Under the pieces are notes generated by a model that was not told the DNA's origin, did no database searches, and saw only the letters and a list, made by a program, of their open reading frames with translations. Both the position numbers and the translations under genes were made by a program. From assembly GCF_000374085.1 (NCBI RefSeq), contig NZ_KB893614.1, forward strand, positions 59,744 to 123,743: a stretch of 64,000 nucleotides of DNA, in the 5' to 3' direction. Below, piece after piece: positions 25,514 to 34,621 of the stretch (position 1 is its first letter; every line of letters starts with the position of its first letter). This stretch comes from Spirosoma spitsbergense DSM 19989. Its GTDB lineage: Bacteria; Bacteroidota; Bacteroidia; Cytophagales; Spirosomataceae.

Positions 25514-26558
25514 AGTTTACATTGCCAAATTTGGCTACAACCTTCACTTTAGTACCGGAGCCATTGCCCACTTTACCAATATACTGCTTCGTTAGGCGTG
25601 CCCCTCGATTGTTATCGTTATCAGAGGGTTGACTGCTGAAATGCATGGCCGACCCGGATGAGTAGTTAAAATTACCGTAACTAACCGTTACGTTGAAGTC
25701 GCAGTCGGTATCGTGGTCCATTGGTAGCGCAACGGATGAATAAGCGGCCTGAATGTCAACGTTGTTCACCGTTTTGAGTAACTGGCCAATTCGAAATCCA
25801 CCCGAGAAGTCCAGCTTGATTTTGCCTGACTCATGCAGCGTTCCTACCTTGCCGCCCGAATAGTTAATATCGGCGTCCAGTTTACCCACCTCGCCAATAT
25901 TCATTTTACCAAATTTATTGATCAGCGTCAGCACGTTAGCTTTCACGAGTTCAAGCGAGGCATAAGCGATGGTCAGCTTCCCTTCGTCGAGCATATGAAT
26001 GTCAGCTTTCCCATAAGCCACGTCGATATCGTTCTGCCGGTTGGTGAGTTCATCGGTACTACTAAAGTTACCATACCGGCTATATACAGTTAGGGGCGCA
26101 TGAAAGGTAGGAATCAGGGTATTGCCAAATTTATTCCGGACTGAGAGGGCATTCTGCTTAGGCATCATAACATCGTAGTCAATCTTAACGAAATTCCGGT
26201 CACCCCCCTCTTTCCATTTACTCATGCTCCAGTTCGAGATGTTGCTCTGGCTAAAATTTGTACGAATCACAATCCGGTTTTCGTCTCGCCTTTCATCAAT
26301 GGATACTGCATCCAGGAATTTCTGCACCCGTTCATCCGAGTCGGAATTAGCGGTAATCACAATCTGCACCCGAATTTCGGCCTTATCCCACAGCCTGACC
26401 GAAACCTGGCCGAACTGATTATCAATGACCAGATTATCCTTACTGTCTACATCGAATAGTTTGATGATCGTTTTTTTCTTTTCAATAGCCCCAATCCCGC
26501 CGGCCCAGGTAATCAGTGGGACCAGACAGAGGAGGGAGCTATACAGGATTCGTTTCAT
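25506..26558 (-). CDS. Secreted DUF4097-like protein of an ECF operon
   Basis: About 350 residues from the ATG at 26558, where a signal peptide begins (MKRILYSSLLCLVPLITWAG). The rest is a repetitive beta-rich fold with regular strand spacing (IRVQIVITANSDSDERVQKF, LTIAYASLELVKANVLTLIN, IQAAYSSVALPMDHDTD) typical of DUF4097 putative adhesin-like right-handed beta structures. Function is unknown. It is the last gene of a sigma, anti-sigma, effector operon and overlaps the anti-sigma gene by 20 bp, so it is probably the surface output of that regulon. An upstream start at 26600 would overlap further. Confidence 0.75.
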   Translation of the reverse strand: MKRILYSSLLCLVPLITWAGGIGAIEKKKTIIKLFDVDSKDNLVIDNQFGQVSVRLWDKAEIRVQIVITANSDSDERVQKFLDAVSIDERRDENRIVIRTNFSQSNISNWSMSKWKEGGDRNFVKIDYDVMMPKQNALSVRNKFGNTLIPTFHAPLTVYSRYGNFSSTDELTNRQNDIDVAYGKADIHMLDEGKLTIAYASLELVKANVLTLINKFGKMNIGEVGKLDADINYSGGKVGTLHESGKIKLDFSGGFRIGQLLKTVNNVDIQAAYSSVALPMDHDTDCDFNVTVSYGNFNYSSGSAMHFSSQPSDNDNNRGARLTKQYIGKVGNGSGTKVKVVAKFGNVNFR

Positions 26559-27135
26559 TGAGTTGTTGTTTAATGCGCTGAATAACGCGCAACTGTTCAT
26601 TAAGCAGGTTAATCTGAAGTTGTAAATTCTGAATCATGGCCTGAATCAGCACTTCCTGATTCGGGTTTTTCGGAAAGTCAGACTTCAAAGACCGGTACGA
26701 TTTTTCAAGGCGGTTAAGGTCTGCCGAAAACTCCTGATACAAATCGGGGTCGTTTTCCGTCATCTGCTTCAACTCAGCCCGTTTGTCGTCAATAAGCCGG
26801 GTGTACTGAACAACTTCTCTGGCATAACCGGGGCTGGCCGCTACCAACAGGGGCTGTTGCGCAACACCGTATTGATGATTAATGTAATAGAAGCACCCCG
26901 CCAGCAAAAGAACGGCGATGGAAGCGGCCACGCGCCAGTTGAGGGTGGGCCAGCCAATTTGCTGCCCACCAGACTGCCAGCGATTTTTGTGCACCTCCCG
27001 AAATGGATTGCTTTTATCGGGTACCTGCCTGTCCAGACCAGCTTCTATTTTTAGCCATAAGTCATGGGTAGGCTCCTTATCGTCAAATGCTTCGCGGTTG
27101 TCGCGGACGAAGCGTTCCAGATTATCTTTTTTCAT
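26539..27135 (-). CDS. Probable anti-sigma factor with one transmembrane helix
   Basis: About 198 residues from the ATG at 27135. The N-terminal part (NLERFVRDNREAFDDKEPTH, DLWLKIEAGLDRQ) is the cytoplasmic sigma-binding type seen in Bacteroidota anti-sigma proteins. One membrane helix (VAASIAVLLLAGCFYYI) lies near residue 75. A long coiled C-terminus (IDDKRAELKQMTENDPDLYQ, then LLNEQLRVIQRIKQQL) would be periplasmic. It is downstream of the ECF sigma gene and upstream of the DUF4097 gene. There is no HExxH-like or zinc motif. Confidence 0.78.
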   Translation of the reverse strand: MKKDNLERFVRDNREAFDDKEPTHDLWLKIEAGLDRQVPDKSNPFREVHKNRWQSGGQQIGWPTLNWRVAASIAVLLLAGCFYYINHQYGVAQQPLLVAASPGYAREVVQYTRLIDDKRAELKQMTENDPDLYQEFSADLNRLEKSYRSLKSDFPKNPNQEVLIQAMIQNLQLQINLLNEQLRVIQRIKQQLNETNPV

Positions 27136-27194
27136 ATTGGTGTCGACTTCCATTAAGGTTGTCGTTCATTGTTGTTGTTAGTAAGTTGAGTACG

Positions 27195-27803
27195 TTATAA
27201 TAATTCAAGCAGTCGTTTTTTACCTCTTAAATACTGCGTCCTCGATGTTGTCTCGCTGATACCCAGCACATTTCCTATTTCTTCGTGGTCATAGCCTTCA
27301 AATAAGTACAGGGACAGCACTACCCGATATCCTTCGGGCAGTAGCTGCATAGCCCGTTTTACCCGTTCTACTTCCAGCGTAACGGCCTGTTCATCAAAAG
27401 GCTCAACGTCGGCAACATCCAGCCGGTCGGTCAGATCGCCCTCACCCTCACCGGGTCGGTACGAATCCAGATCAATAAACTCCAGCCGCCTGCTGCGTAA
27501 CTGGTTGATAGCCCGGTTCACCACAATCTGCTTCAGCCACGCCCCAAACGTACTCTGTCCCCGAAAGGACGCGATGTGGCCGAACGCATCCATGAATGCT
27601 TCCTGCAAAACATCTTCGGCTTCGGCTTCATGATTCAGTATCCGCAGGCAAATATTATACATCGCCTTCACGTAATGCTGATAAAGGTCATACTGGGCCC
27701 GTCGCTCTCCCTGTTGGCAGCGTTTGACCAGGTCGGCATGGCGGTCCGGGTAGGGCGGTCCGTCGTCCTTGCCCGGACGGGTGCGGTTTCGGTTTGATTC
27801 CAA
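27195..27803 (-). CDS. ECF RNA polymerase sigma factor
   Basis: About 202 residues. Region 2 (LYQHYVKAMYNICLRILNHE, then AEDVLQEAFMDAFGHIASFR) and region 4 (LLPEGYRVVLSLYLFEGYDH, EEIGNVLGISETTSRTQYLR) are clear. A non-conserved acidic insert with PGEGEGDLTDRLDVADVEPF lies between them. The only available N-terminal start is TTG at 27803, so the exact start is unsure. It heads the sigma / anti-sigma / DUF4097 operon, which points to signalling from the envelope. Confidence 0.92.
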   Translation of the reverse strand: MESNRNRTRPGKDDGPPYPDRHADLVKRCQQGERRAQYDLYQHYVKAMYNICLRILNHEAEAEDVLQEAFMDAFGHIASFRGQSTFGAWLKQIVVNRAINQLRSRRLEFIDLDSYRPGEGEGDLTDRLDVADVEPFDEQAVTLEVERVKRAMQLLPEGYRVVLSLYLFEGYDHEEIGNVLGISETTSRTQYLRGKKRLLELL

Positions 27804-27963
27804 CAGTTTCAGCAGCGCGCAGTGATTTAAGGTACCAACGAAAGAAAGATGCAGGAAAAACAGGAATGTTGCACACTAATTCATAAAAAGTTGTCGTTTA
27901 AGCATCCGTTCGGTTACCAGTCTGTTTCTCTGTATCTTAGACGGCTGAATTTCATCATCCGAT

Positions 27964-28407
27964 ATGTATAATTTTCCAACTTCCAGGCCACCATTCATTC
28001 AGGAGGACGACGGAACAAACTCGCCGTTAGAACATCAGTTTGTTATCAGCAAACTCACTATTGAATTGGGTGTACTGTACTTTCACAAACAGACAATAAC
28101 GCTCATCCCATTGCCAGAAACGCCATTAAATGAAGGGCCCGGCCATGCGGTACCTGATGTAATTCTTTATGATAGAGCAGCCGAGGAAACCAAAATCATC
28201 ATCGAAGTTTGCCAGACTAACGGGCAACGAAACGACCTTAGGAAGATTATCCATTTAATAGAAGACAACGATTATGGCATTCTGGAAGGATTCGTCTATA
28301 ACTACAAAACGCACGAGTGGTTCCGTTATAGCAAAGGGGATGGGGGTATTGCCACTAATTCGTCGGTCTCAACGCTGATGGACGTGGATATGGGGCCAAT
28401 GCTATAG
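27964..28407 (+). CDS. Small PD-(D/E)XK (Uma2-like) protein
   Basis: 147 residues. The motif AVPDVILYD (Asp65) followed by IIIEVCQT (Glu81) fits a PD-(D/E)XK nuclease core like that of Uma2/DUF820 proteins, with the Glu33 helix before it. It is shorter than usual Uma2 members (about 190 residues) and lacks the Lys typical after the Glu. It is encoded convergently with a full Uma2 gene 4 bp away, suggesting they are divergent paralogues. No activity has been shown for most such proteins. Confidence 0.6.
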   Translation: MYNFPTSRPPFIQEDDGTNSPLEHQFVISKLTIELGVLYFHKQTITLIPLPETPLNEGPGHAVPDVILYDRAAEETKIIIEVCQTNGQRNDLRKIIHLIEDNDYGILEGFVYNYKTHEWFRYSKGDGGIATNSSVSTLMDVDMGPML

Positions 28408-28411
28408 ACAT

Positions 28412-29014
28412 TCAGGCAAACAAATCGGCTACGGCGAATTGAAAGTCAGGTAGGACGGGAGCCGCCGAAATAATTTCGGTCCCCTTGTACGCTTTCGACT
28501 CGTCAGGGGACGTATAAACGTAAATTTTCTGTTGTTCAGGAACGTCCGTTCGGGGAACAATGTACCAGACTAATTGAGTACCCGCGTCAAAGTAGTCCTG
28601 AATTTTGTCCGTGACATCTTTATACGATTCGGAATCAGATAAGATTTCGATGGCAAACAACGTCGGCAGATGTTGCCCTGCCCTCATCTCCACGATTTGT
28701 TCAGCCGTAAAATAGGCCAAATCAGGCCGACGTTTACGCGTATCATCGATGTAAGCATCCATTTCCTGAAACAACTCACCTCCACTCCGAAAGGCCGATG
28801 TTGCTACAAAAGCCCGGGTAAGAAACTTGATAATAAATGCTTCCAGTTGCTTCACGTCCTTTTTTTCGATGATACGCCCCCGGACAAATTCATATCTACC
28901 CTCCTGAGCATGTCGCTCCTGCCACTGCTCAAACTCCTCCACCGTTTTTAGATGAGTTGGCAACAGTACATCCGATGTTTGCGTAGCAGTCATAGCGTTT
29001 TGAGCGTTGGCCAT
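28412..29014 (-). CDS. Uma2-family PD-(D/E)XK protein
   Basis: About 200 residues from the ATG at 29014; an upstream TTG at 29053 is less likely. Uma2 fold markers are HLKTVEEFEQWQER, the helix with YEFVRGRIIEKK, EMDAYIDDTRKRRPDLAYFT (Asp98) and LFAIEILSDSES (Glu123), then IQDYFDAGTQLVWYIVP. The family is abundant in cyanobacteria and Bacteroidota and has a restriction-endonuclease fold, but its role is unsettled. It is divergent from pcrA. Confidence 0.85.
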   Translation of the reverse strand: MANAQNAMTATQTSDVLLPTHLKTVEEFEQWQERHAQEGRYEFVRGRIIEKKDVKQLEAFIIKFLTRAFVATSAFRSGGELFQEMDAYIDDTRKRRPDLAYFTAEQIVEMRAGQHLPTLFAIEILSDSESYKDVTDKIQDYFDAGTQLVWYIVPRTDVPEQQKIYVYTSPDESKAYKGTEIISAAPVLPDFQFAVADLFA

Positions 29015-29099
29015 CTCCTCAAAGATACCCTTTTTTGACAAGGCCCCAACCAAATTATTTCCTACTTTTATGGGTTATATAAGGATAGAAACGAGCTGA

Positions 29100-31394
29100 A
29101 TGGTTGATTATATTTCCGGGTTGAATGACCCCCAGCGGGAAGCCGTCATGCACGGCAATGGCCCCTTGATGATTATTGCCGGTGCCGGTTCGGGCAAGAC
29201 CCGCGTACTGACATACCGTATTGCCTACCTCATTGAAAAGGGCGTCGACCCATTCCGAATCCTGTCGCTGACCTTTACCAACAAGGCTGCCGGTGAGATG
29301 CGGAACCGAATTGAAAAAGTAGTGGGCACGGAAGCCCGCAACATCTGGATGGGTACGTTTCACTCTGTATTTGCCAAGATTCTGCGTATTGAAGCCAAAG
29401 CCATTGGCTATACCAGTAACTTCTCCATTTACGATACCGACGATTCGAAATCGCTGTTGCGGAGTATCATCAAAGAAATGGGACTGGATGATAAGGTGTA
29501 CCGTGTCAACAGCGTATTTGGTCGGATTTCGGGCGCTAAAAACCGGTTGATTGGTCCGGACGATTACCTCAATAACGCGGTAATCATGGCGGATGACGAA
29601 TCGGCCCGGATGCCGCACACCGGCCGGATTTATAAGCAGTACAGTGTTCGCTGTTTTGCGGCCAACGCGATGGACTTTGACGATTTACTGTTCAATACCA
29701 ACGTTTTGTTCCGCGACCATCTGGATATTCTGAACAAGTATCAGCACAAGTTTCAACACGTCATGGTGGATGAGTTTCAGGATACCAACGTGTCACAATA
29801 CCTGATAACCCGCAAGCTGGCGGCCGTTCACGAGAACATTTGCATCGTTGGGGATGATGCCCAGAGTATCTACGCCTTCCGGGGTGCCAACATCGAAAAC
29901 ATTCTGAACTTCCAGCGCGACTATGGTACGGAGAACGTCAAAATAGTGAAACTGGAGCAGAACTACCGCTCCACCAATACCATTGTGCAGGCCGCCAACT
30001 CGATCATTGCCCGCAACAAAAACCAGCTGGAGAAACACGTTTTCACGGCTAATGACGAAGGCCCCCTGATTGACGTGATCAAGGCTTCGTCAGACAACGA
30101 AGAAGGGCGACTGGTAGCTTCGGCTATCTTCGAAGCCAAGATGAACGACTCGCTCGTAAATAATGACTTCGCCATTCTGTATCGGACTAATGCCCAGTCG
30201 CGGGCGTTTGAAGAAGCCCTGCGCAAAGTGAGTATAAAGTACCGGATTGTGGGTGGGCTGTCCTTTTACCAGCGTAAGGAAATCAAAGACCTGATTGCCT
30301 ACCTGCGCTTCACGGTCAATCAGCAGGATGAAGAAGCCTTCAAGCGGATTATTAACCTGCCCAAGCGCGGCATTGGCGATACTACGGTCGCTAAAATGGC
30401 GGTCATCGCAGCCGAAAAGCAGGATTCCGTTTGGGAAATCGTCGCCGAAATCGGTAAACATATCGCCGGCCGGGCATCCATTGCTATCGAAGCCTTCGCC
30501 GATTTAATCAAGAGTTTCAAGCTCCTGCTGGACCAGAAAGACGCCTACGAAGTGGCCTCTCATATTGCTAAAGCATCGGGGTTACTCAAGGAACTGCATG
30601 ATGATAAAACCGTTGAGGGATTAGCCCGCTACGAAAACGTACAGGGACTATTGAACGCCATCAAAGAGTTCGTCGATAACCCGGATAACGACGAAAAAAG
30701 TCTGGGTGCCTTCCTGCAATCCGTTTCGCTGCTGACCTCTGCCGACGAGAAAGAGGACGATGGGGATAACGACCGGATTACGCTGATGACCATCCACGCA
30801 GCCAAAGGGCTGGAGTTCAAGAACGTACACATTGTAGGGCTGGAAGAAGACCTGTTTCCCAGCCAGATGATGCTCGAAAGCCGAAATGACCTGGAAGAAG
30901 AACGGCGGCTATTCTACGTGGCCATTACCAGAGCCGAAAAACGCCTGTCAATTTCTTACGCCGAAACGCGCTATCATTACGGTCGCCTGAAAATGTGCGA
31001 GCCCAGCCGGTTTTTGATGGAAATCGACCAGAAATACCTGAAAATGTCGAAGTTACGGTCGGCACCGAGCCGGATGGATTTCGACCGGCCCGAACGGGAC
31101 CGCAGCGAAAGCACGTCGACTGGTTCGATGTCGTTTGTGCGGTCTCTGGCGCAGAAAACGGCCCGTTCGCAGGCGCCACAACCAACGGTATCCCACACCC
31201 CCTCCGCCGATTTTGCCCCGACCAGCACCGCCGAACTAGCCGAGGGGCAACGGGTTGAACACGCCAAGTTTGGTTTCGGCACCGTCAAAAAAATAGAGGT
31301 GAACGGGACAGACCGGAAAGCCACCATTCAGTTTGAGCAGGCTGGTGAACGAACGTTGCTATTGAGCTTTGCCAAACTGCGGATAGTGGTGTGA
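29100..31394 (+). CDS. pcrA: UvrD/PcrA-type ATP-dependent DNA helicase
   Basis: 764 residues. This is a superfamily 1A helicase: Q motif LNDPQREAV, Walker A AGAGSGKTRVL, motif Ia TFTNKAAGEM, Walker B VDEFQDTN, motif III GDDAQSIYAFRGA, motif IV YRSTNTI, motif V TIHAAKGLEFKNVHIVGLEE and motif VI YVAITRAEKRL. The C-terminal 60 residues (VEHAKFGFGTVKKIEVNGTD) are the SH3-like RNA-polymerase-binding domain typical of PcrA. It acts in excision repair and in clearing replication conflicts. A TACTTTTA box lies near 29068. Full length. Confidence 0.95.
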   Translation: MVDYISGLNDPQREAVMHGNGPLMIIAGAGSGKTRVLTYRIAYLIEKGVDPFRILSLTFTNKAAGEMRNRIEKVVGTEARNIWMGTFHSVFAKILRIEAKAIGYTSNFSIYDTDDSKSLLRSIIKEMGLDDKVYRVNSVFGRISGAKNRLIGPDDYLNNAVIMADDESARMPHTGRIYKQYSVRCFAANAMDFDDLLFNTNVLFRDHLDILNKYQHKFQHVMVDEFQDTNVSQYLITRKLAAVHENICIVGDDAQSIYAFRGANIENILNFQRDYGTENVKIVKLEQNYRSTNTIVQAANSIIARNKNQLEKHVFTANDEGPLIDVIKASSDNEEGRLVASAIFEAKMNDSLVNNDFAILYRTNAQSRAFEEALRKVSIKYRIVGGLSFYQRKEIKDLIAYLRFTVNQQDEEAFKRIINLPKRGIGDTTVAKMAVIAAEKQDSVWEIVAEIGKHIAGRASIAIEAFADLIKSFKLLLDQKDAYEVASHIAKASGLLKELHDDKTVEGLARYENVQGLLNAIKEFVDNPDNDEKSLGAFLQSVSLLTSADEKEDDGDNDRITLMTIHAAKGLEFKNVHIVGLEEDLFPSQMMLESRNDLEEERRLFYVAITRAEKRLSISYAETRYHYGRLKMCEPSRFLMEIDQKYLKMSKLRSAPSRMDFDRPERDRSESTSTGSMSFVRSLAQKTARSQAPQPTVSHTPSADFAPTSTAELAEGQRVEHAKFGFGTVKKIEVNGTDRKATIQFEQAGERTLLLSFAKLRIVV

Positions 31395-31476
31395 GGTCAT
31401 TCGGTAAGTACGAAAAGATTATTAGCCCCTGACAGATTTATTCTACGATCATACTACCTTGCCTTCTACTTATCAA

Positions 31477-31716
31477 ATGAAAACACTCCAATACCGACTG
31501 ATTCTAACGCCTGAACCCGAAGGTGGCTATACGGTAAAAGTACCGGCCATCCGAGGCTGTATTACTTACGGGGAGACCGTAGAAGAAGCTATTGCTATGG
31601 CAAAAGATGCTATCGAAGGATGTTTAGAAGTATTGAAAGAGGAAGGTCAGCCAATACCGCCAGATGACAGTCAAACACTGGAATACTCGCTCACTCTGAC
31701 GACTGAGTTAGTATGA
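31477..31716 (+). CDS. hicB: HicB antitoxin
   Basis: 79 residues from the ATG at 31477, with an earlier TTG at 31459 less likely. It is the HicB RNase-H-like fold: RLILTPEPEGGYTVKVPAIR, GCITYGETVEEAIAMAKDAI, then EGCLEVLKEEGQPIPP. No C-terminal DNA-binding domain is present, so autoregulation is weaker or mediated by the complex. It comes first and overlaps hicA by 4 bp (ATGA, 31713-31716), the reverse of the usual toxin-first order. Confidence 0.93.
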   Translation: MKTLQYRLILTPEPEGGYTVKVPAIRGCITYGETVEEAIAMAKDAIEGCLEVLKEEGQPIPPDDSQTLEYSLTLTTELV

Positions 31717-31919
31717 ACCTCTCGCCAAAACGATTGATTAAAATTCCGGAGGAGAACGGGTTTTATCTTAAGCGAATGGGTAAAGGAAGCCATCACATTT
31801 ACTATAATTCTGATACGAAAATCACTGTACCAGTCCCTATTCATGGTAAAGACATGAAAAAAGGTACGTTCATGGGCATCTTAAAAGACGCAGGAATCAA
31901 CACGTCAACTATTGATTGA
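31713..31919 (+). CDS. hicA: HicA mRNA-interferase toxin
   Basis: 68 residues, the typical HicA size with a double-stranded RNA-binding-like fold. It has the catalytic His within GKGSHHIYYNSD (His27/His28), the strand KITVPVPIHGKDMKKGT and the helix FMGILKDAGI. HicA cleaves mRNA independently of ribosomes and is neutralised by HicB encoded just upstream. The pair is located between pcrA and the OmpA-family gene and looks intact. Confidence 0.94.
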   Translation: MNLSPKRLIKIPEENGFYLKRMGKGSHHIYYNSDTKITVPVPIHGKDMKKGTFMGILKDAGINTSTID

Positions 31920-32021
31920 TAATTGGTCAATACCCGCAGTCAGTACATATCAATTTCATACAAAACCCACGCTTTGCGTCGTTCTTCTTGAAAGTATCTT
32001 TCCTCGCCTTTGCTTGATCTT

Positions 32022-33647
32022 ATGAATGCCAATGGTGCCCTGGCCCTGTGCCTGACTTTTCTGCTGATTACCCTGTCTGTCAACGGTCAGCCGGGTGCCC
32101 CGGCGCGTGATTCGACTGGCGTCGAAAATCTGGGCAATCAGGTCAATTCGGAGTATAACGAAATCAATCCCGTTATTTCGCCGGATGGCCGCACCCTGTA
32201 CTTTGCCCGGATTAGCCACCCTAACAATACGCACGGCGATAAAGGCAGTCAGGATATCTGGTTTTCGGAGTTCGACACCGTCAATAACCGCTGGGGACCC
32301 GCCCGGCGCATGGGCTTCCCGCTCAATAAAGACGAATACAACTGCGCCTACAGTATTACACCCGATGGCAATAGTATGCTCATCAAAGGGCAGTATAACA
32401 ACGGCAATTACGAAACCCGTGGCTTTTCGCTGAGCAAGAAAACCGCTACCGGATGGTCGCCCCCGCAAAAGCTGGACATCCCCAACTACGTCAGCATGAG
32501 CAAGGGCCAGTTTGACTGTGGGTTCATGTCGGCGGACGGTAAAGTGTTGCTGATGGCGTTCAGCGAGAAGAAAAACAGTAAGGAAGACGACATATACGTC
32601 AGCTTTCGGCAGAAGGACGGGTCGTGGAGCAAGCCGATGGATTTGGGTGATGAGGTGAACACTAAATTCACCGAAACTACTCCTTTTTTAGCTCCCGATG
32701 GCGCCACGCTGTATTTCTCCAGCAATCGGGAAGGCGGCCTGGGCAGCAACGATATTTACGTATGTAAGCGGGTCGATAAAACCTGGAAACATTGGTCGAA
32801 ACCCGTTAATCTGGGCTCGAAAGTAAACACCGATGGCTATGATGCCTATTACACCCTAAGTGCCTCCGGCGATTATGCCTACCTCACGACGTTCAAAAAT
32901 ACGCTTGGCAAAGGTGACATTGTACGGGTAAAACTCAGTACTGATCAACCCGCAAATCAGCCGGGTAAGGTTGGCGGGGGCAGTGAGGTTGCCAGCGCAA
33001 CGGATGTTACCCGCCCCGACCCGGTGGCACTCATCAGTGGGAAAGTAGTCGATCAAGTTACGGGTAAACCCGTTGAAGCCCGGATCGTTTACCAAACCCT
33101 GCCCGACGGTGCCGAAGCGGGCGAGGCTACGTCTGACCCGCTCACGGGCGAATACAAAATTGTACTGCCTTACGGACAGAAATATAGCATGCGGGCCATT
33201 GCCAAAGATTTCATTGCGGAAGGAGATAACGTTGACCTGACACAGCCCAAAGCGTTTCAGGAAATAAAGGGCCGGGAAATTAAAATGGTACCCATAAAAG
33301 AAGGAAGTGTCGTTCGGTTGAATAACATCTTTTTCGATACGGGTAAGTCGGAGCTTAGACCGGAATCAGGACCAGAACTGGATCGGCTGGTTACCACGTT
33401 CAATGAAACCCCAAAGATGGTTATCGAGGTACGCGGCCATACGGACAATACCGGCTCCGACGAAATAAACAACAAACTATCACAGGATAGAGCGGACGCT
33501 GTTCGGGAGTATTTTATCAGCAAAGGCATTGAGCCAGATCGCATTGCCAGCAAAGGATTTGGCAAAGTGAAACCAATTGCCACGAACGATACCGATGCCG
33601 GTCGGCAGCAAAACCGGCGGGTAGAATTTGTCATTATCAAGAAATAA
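32022..33647 (+). CDS. PD40-OmpA family envelope protein
   Basis: About 541 residues from the ATG at 32022. A signal peptide (NGALALCLTFLLITLSVNGQ) is followed by WD40-like PD40 beta-propeller repeats (INPVISPDGRTLYFARIS, CAYSITPDGNSMLIKGQYN, FLAPDGATLYFSSNREGGLG). A middle carboxypeptidase-regulatory-like segment (ISGKVVDQVTGKPVEARIVY) comes next, then a C-terminal OmpA domain (NIFFDTGKSELRPESG, VEVRGHTDNTGSDEINNKLS with NKLSQDRADAVREY) that binds peptidoglycan. It is a common Bacteroidota layout for proteins tethering envelope layers. A TATCTTTC box lies near 31995. Confidence 0.9.
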   Translation: MNANGALALCLTFLLITLSVNGQPGAPARDSTGVENLGNQVNSEYNEINPVISPDGRTLYFARISHPNNTHGDKGSQDIWFSEFDTVNNRWGPARRMGFPLNKDEYNCAYSITPDGNSMLIKGQYNNGNYETRGFSLSKKTATGWSPPQKLDIPNYVSMSKGQFDCGFMSADGKVLLMAFSEKKNSKEDDIYVSFRQKDGSWSKPMDLGDEVNTKFTETTPFLAPDGATLYFSSNREGGLGSNDIYVCKRVDKTWKHWSKPVNLGSKVNTDGYDAYYTLSASGDYAYLTTFKNTLGKGDIVRVKLSTDQPANQPGKVGGGSEVASATDVTRPDPVALISGKVVDQVTGKPVEARIVYQTLPDGAEAGEATSDPLTGEYKIVLPYGQKYSMRAIAKDFIAEGDNVDLTQPKAFQEIKGREIKMVPIKEGSVVRLNNIFFDTGKSELRPESGPELDRLVTTFNETPKMVIEVRGHTDNTGSDEINNKLSQDRADAVREYFISKGIEPDRIASKGFGKVKPIATNDTDAGRQQNRRVEFVIIKK

Positions 33648-33748
33648 CTGCCTATTACAGGTAATAAGCCGAATCACATCAACCATATACATTGTTTTGT
33701 GTTTACCTCTTGACAACCGTAATTCTCTACTAGTATAACTGACAAACA

Positions 33749-34621
33749 ATGCAACTTGATGCTGGCTGTGAACTGTCTTTTGAAGCCCAAACGCCAACTC
33801 CTCTAATCCTGATGTTACGCCCCCGCTCCGGCGCCGGCCAATGGATTGTTCGGGAAGAATATCAAATAATACCCTCCGTTAACGTAACGGAGTTTACCGA
33901 CATTTATGGTAATCTTTGCCAACGGGTCGTTGCCCCCGAGGGTCCTTTCTCTATTCATTTCTCGGCTACTGTGCAAACTGCGGATTTAATCGACGTTGCT
34001 CCCGGTGCTCCTTATACGCCGGTTGAGGAATTGCCCGACGATGTACTGCATTACACCTTACCAAGCCGCTACTGCCAATCCGATCAGTTAGGGGATCTGG
34101 CCACCCAGATTACTAAAAACGCCGAACCAGGCTACGATCAGGCTGAAGCCATTCGGAAATGGATTCATGAGAATATAAAGTATGAATATGGAACCAGCGA
34201 TGCCAGTACGTCGGCCGTCGATACGGCTCATAACCGCGTTGGCGTTTGCCGGGACTTTACTCACCTGGGTATTTCTCTCTGCCGTGCGTTGAATATTCCT
34301 GCCCGCATGGTCGTTGGTTATTTGTATCAGCTTGATCCAATGGATCTTCACGCCTGGTTTGAAGCCTACGCCGATGGCCGATGGTTTACGTTCGATGCAA
34401 CGCAGGAGAATCCTCGGGGAAATCGAATAACCGTTGCTTATGGACGTGATGCTGCCGATGTAGCTTTTACTACTCAGTTTGGTTCCATGCAGCTCAATGA
34501 CATGAAAGTTTGGGTCGAACTGGCGCAAAACGATGCAAGTGAAAATGAAAAAAAAGCAGATCACGCTCCAACCAATTCAATGTCGTCGGGGTCTAGTCAG
34601 CAAACAAGCAATACACCATGA
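33749..34621 (+). CDS. Transglutaminase-like family protein
   Basis: 290 residues. The core has the Cys-His-Asp triad of the transglutaminase-like superfamily: Cys in GVCRDFTHLGISLCRAL, His in DLHAWFEAY and Asp in WFTFDATQENP. The N-terminal part is a beta-sandwich (ELSFEAQTPTPLILML and onward). The last 35 residues are Ser/Asn/Gln-rich and probably disordered. Bacterial members often act as proteases or cross-linkers. No signal peptide is evident. It overlaps the lipoprotein gene by 4 bp (34618-34621), so the two are co-translated. Confidence 0.87.
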   Translation: MQLDAGCELSFEAQTPTPLILMLRPRSGAGQWIVREEYQIIPSVNVTEFTDIYGNLCQRVVAPEGPFSIHFSATVQTADLIDVAPGAPYTPVEELPDDVLHYTLPSRYCQSDQLGDLATQITKNAEPGYDQAEAIRKWIHENIKYEYGTSDASTSAVDTAHNRVGVCRDFTHLGISLCRALNIPARMVVGYLYQLDPMDLHAWFEAYADGRWFTFDATQENPRGNRITVAYGRDAADVAFTTQFGSMQLNDMKVWVELAQNDASENEKKADHAPTNSMSSGSSQQTSNTP

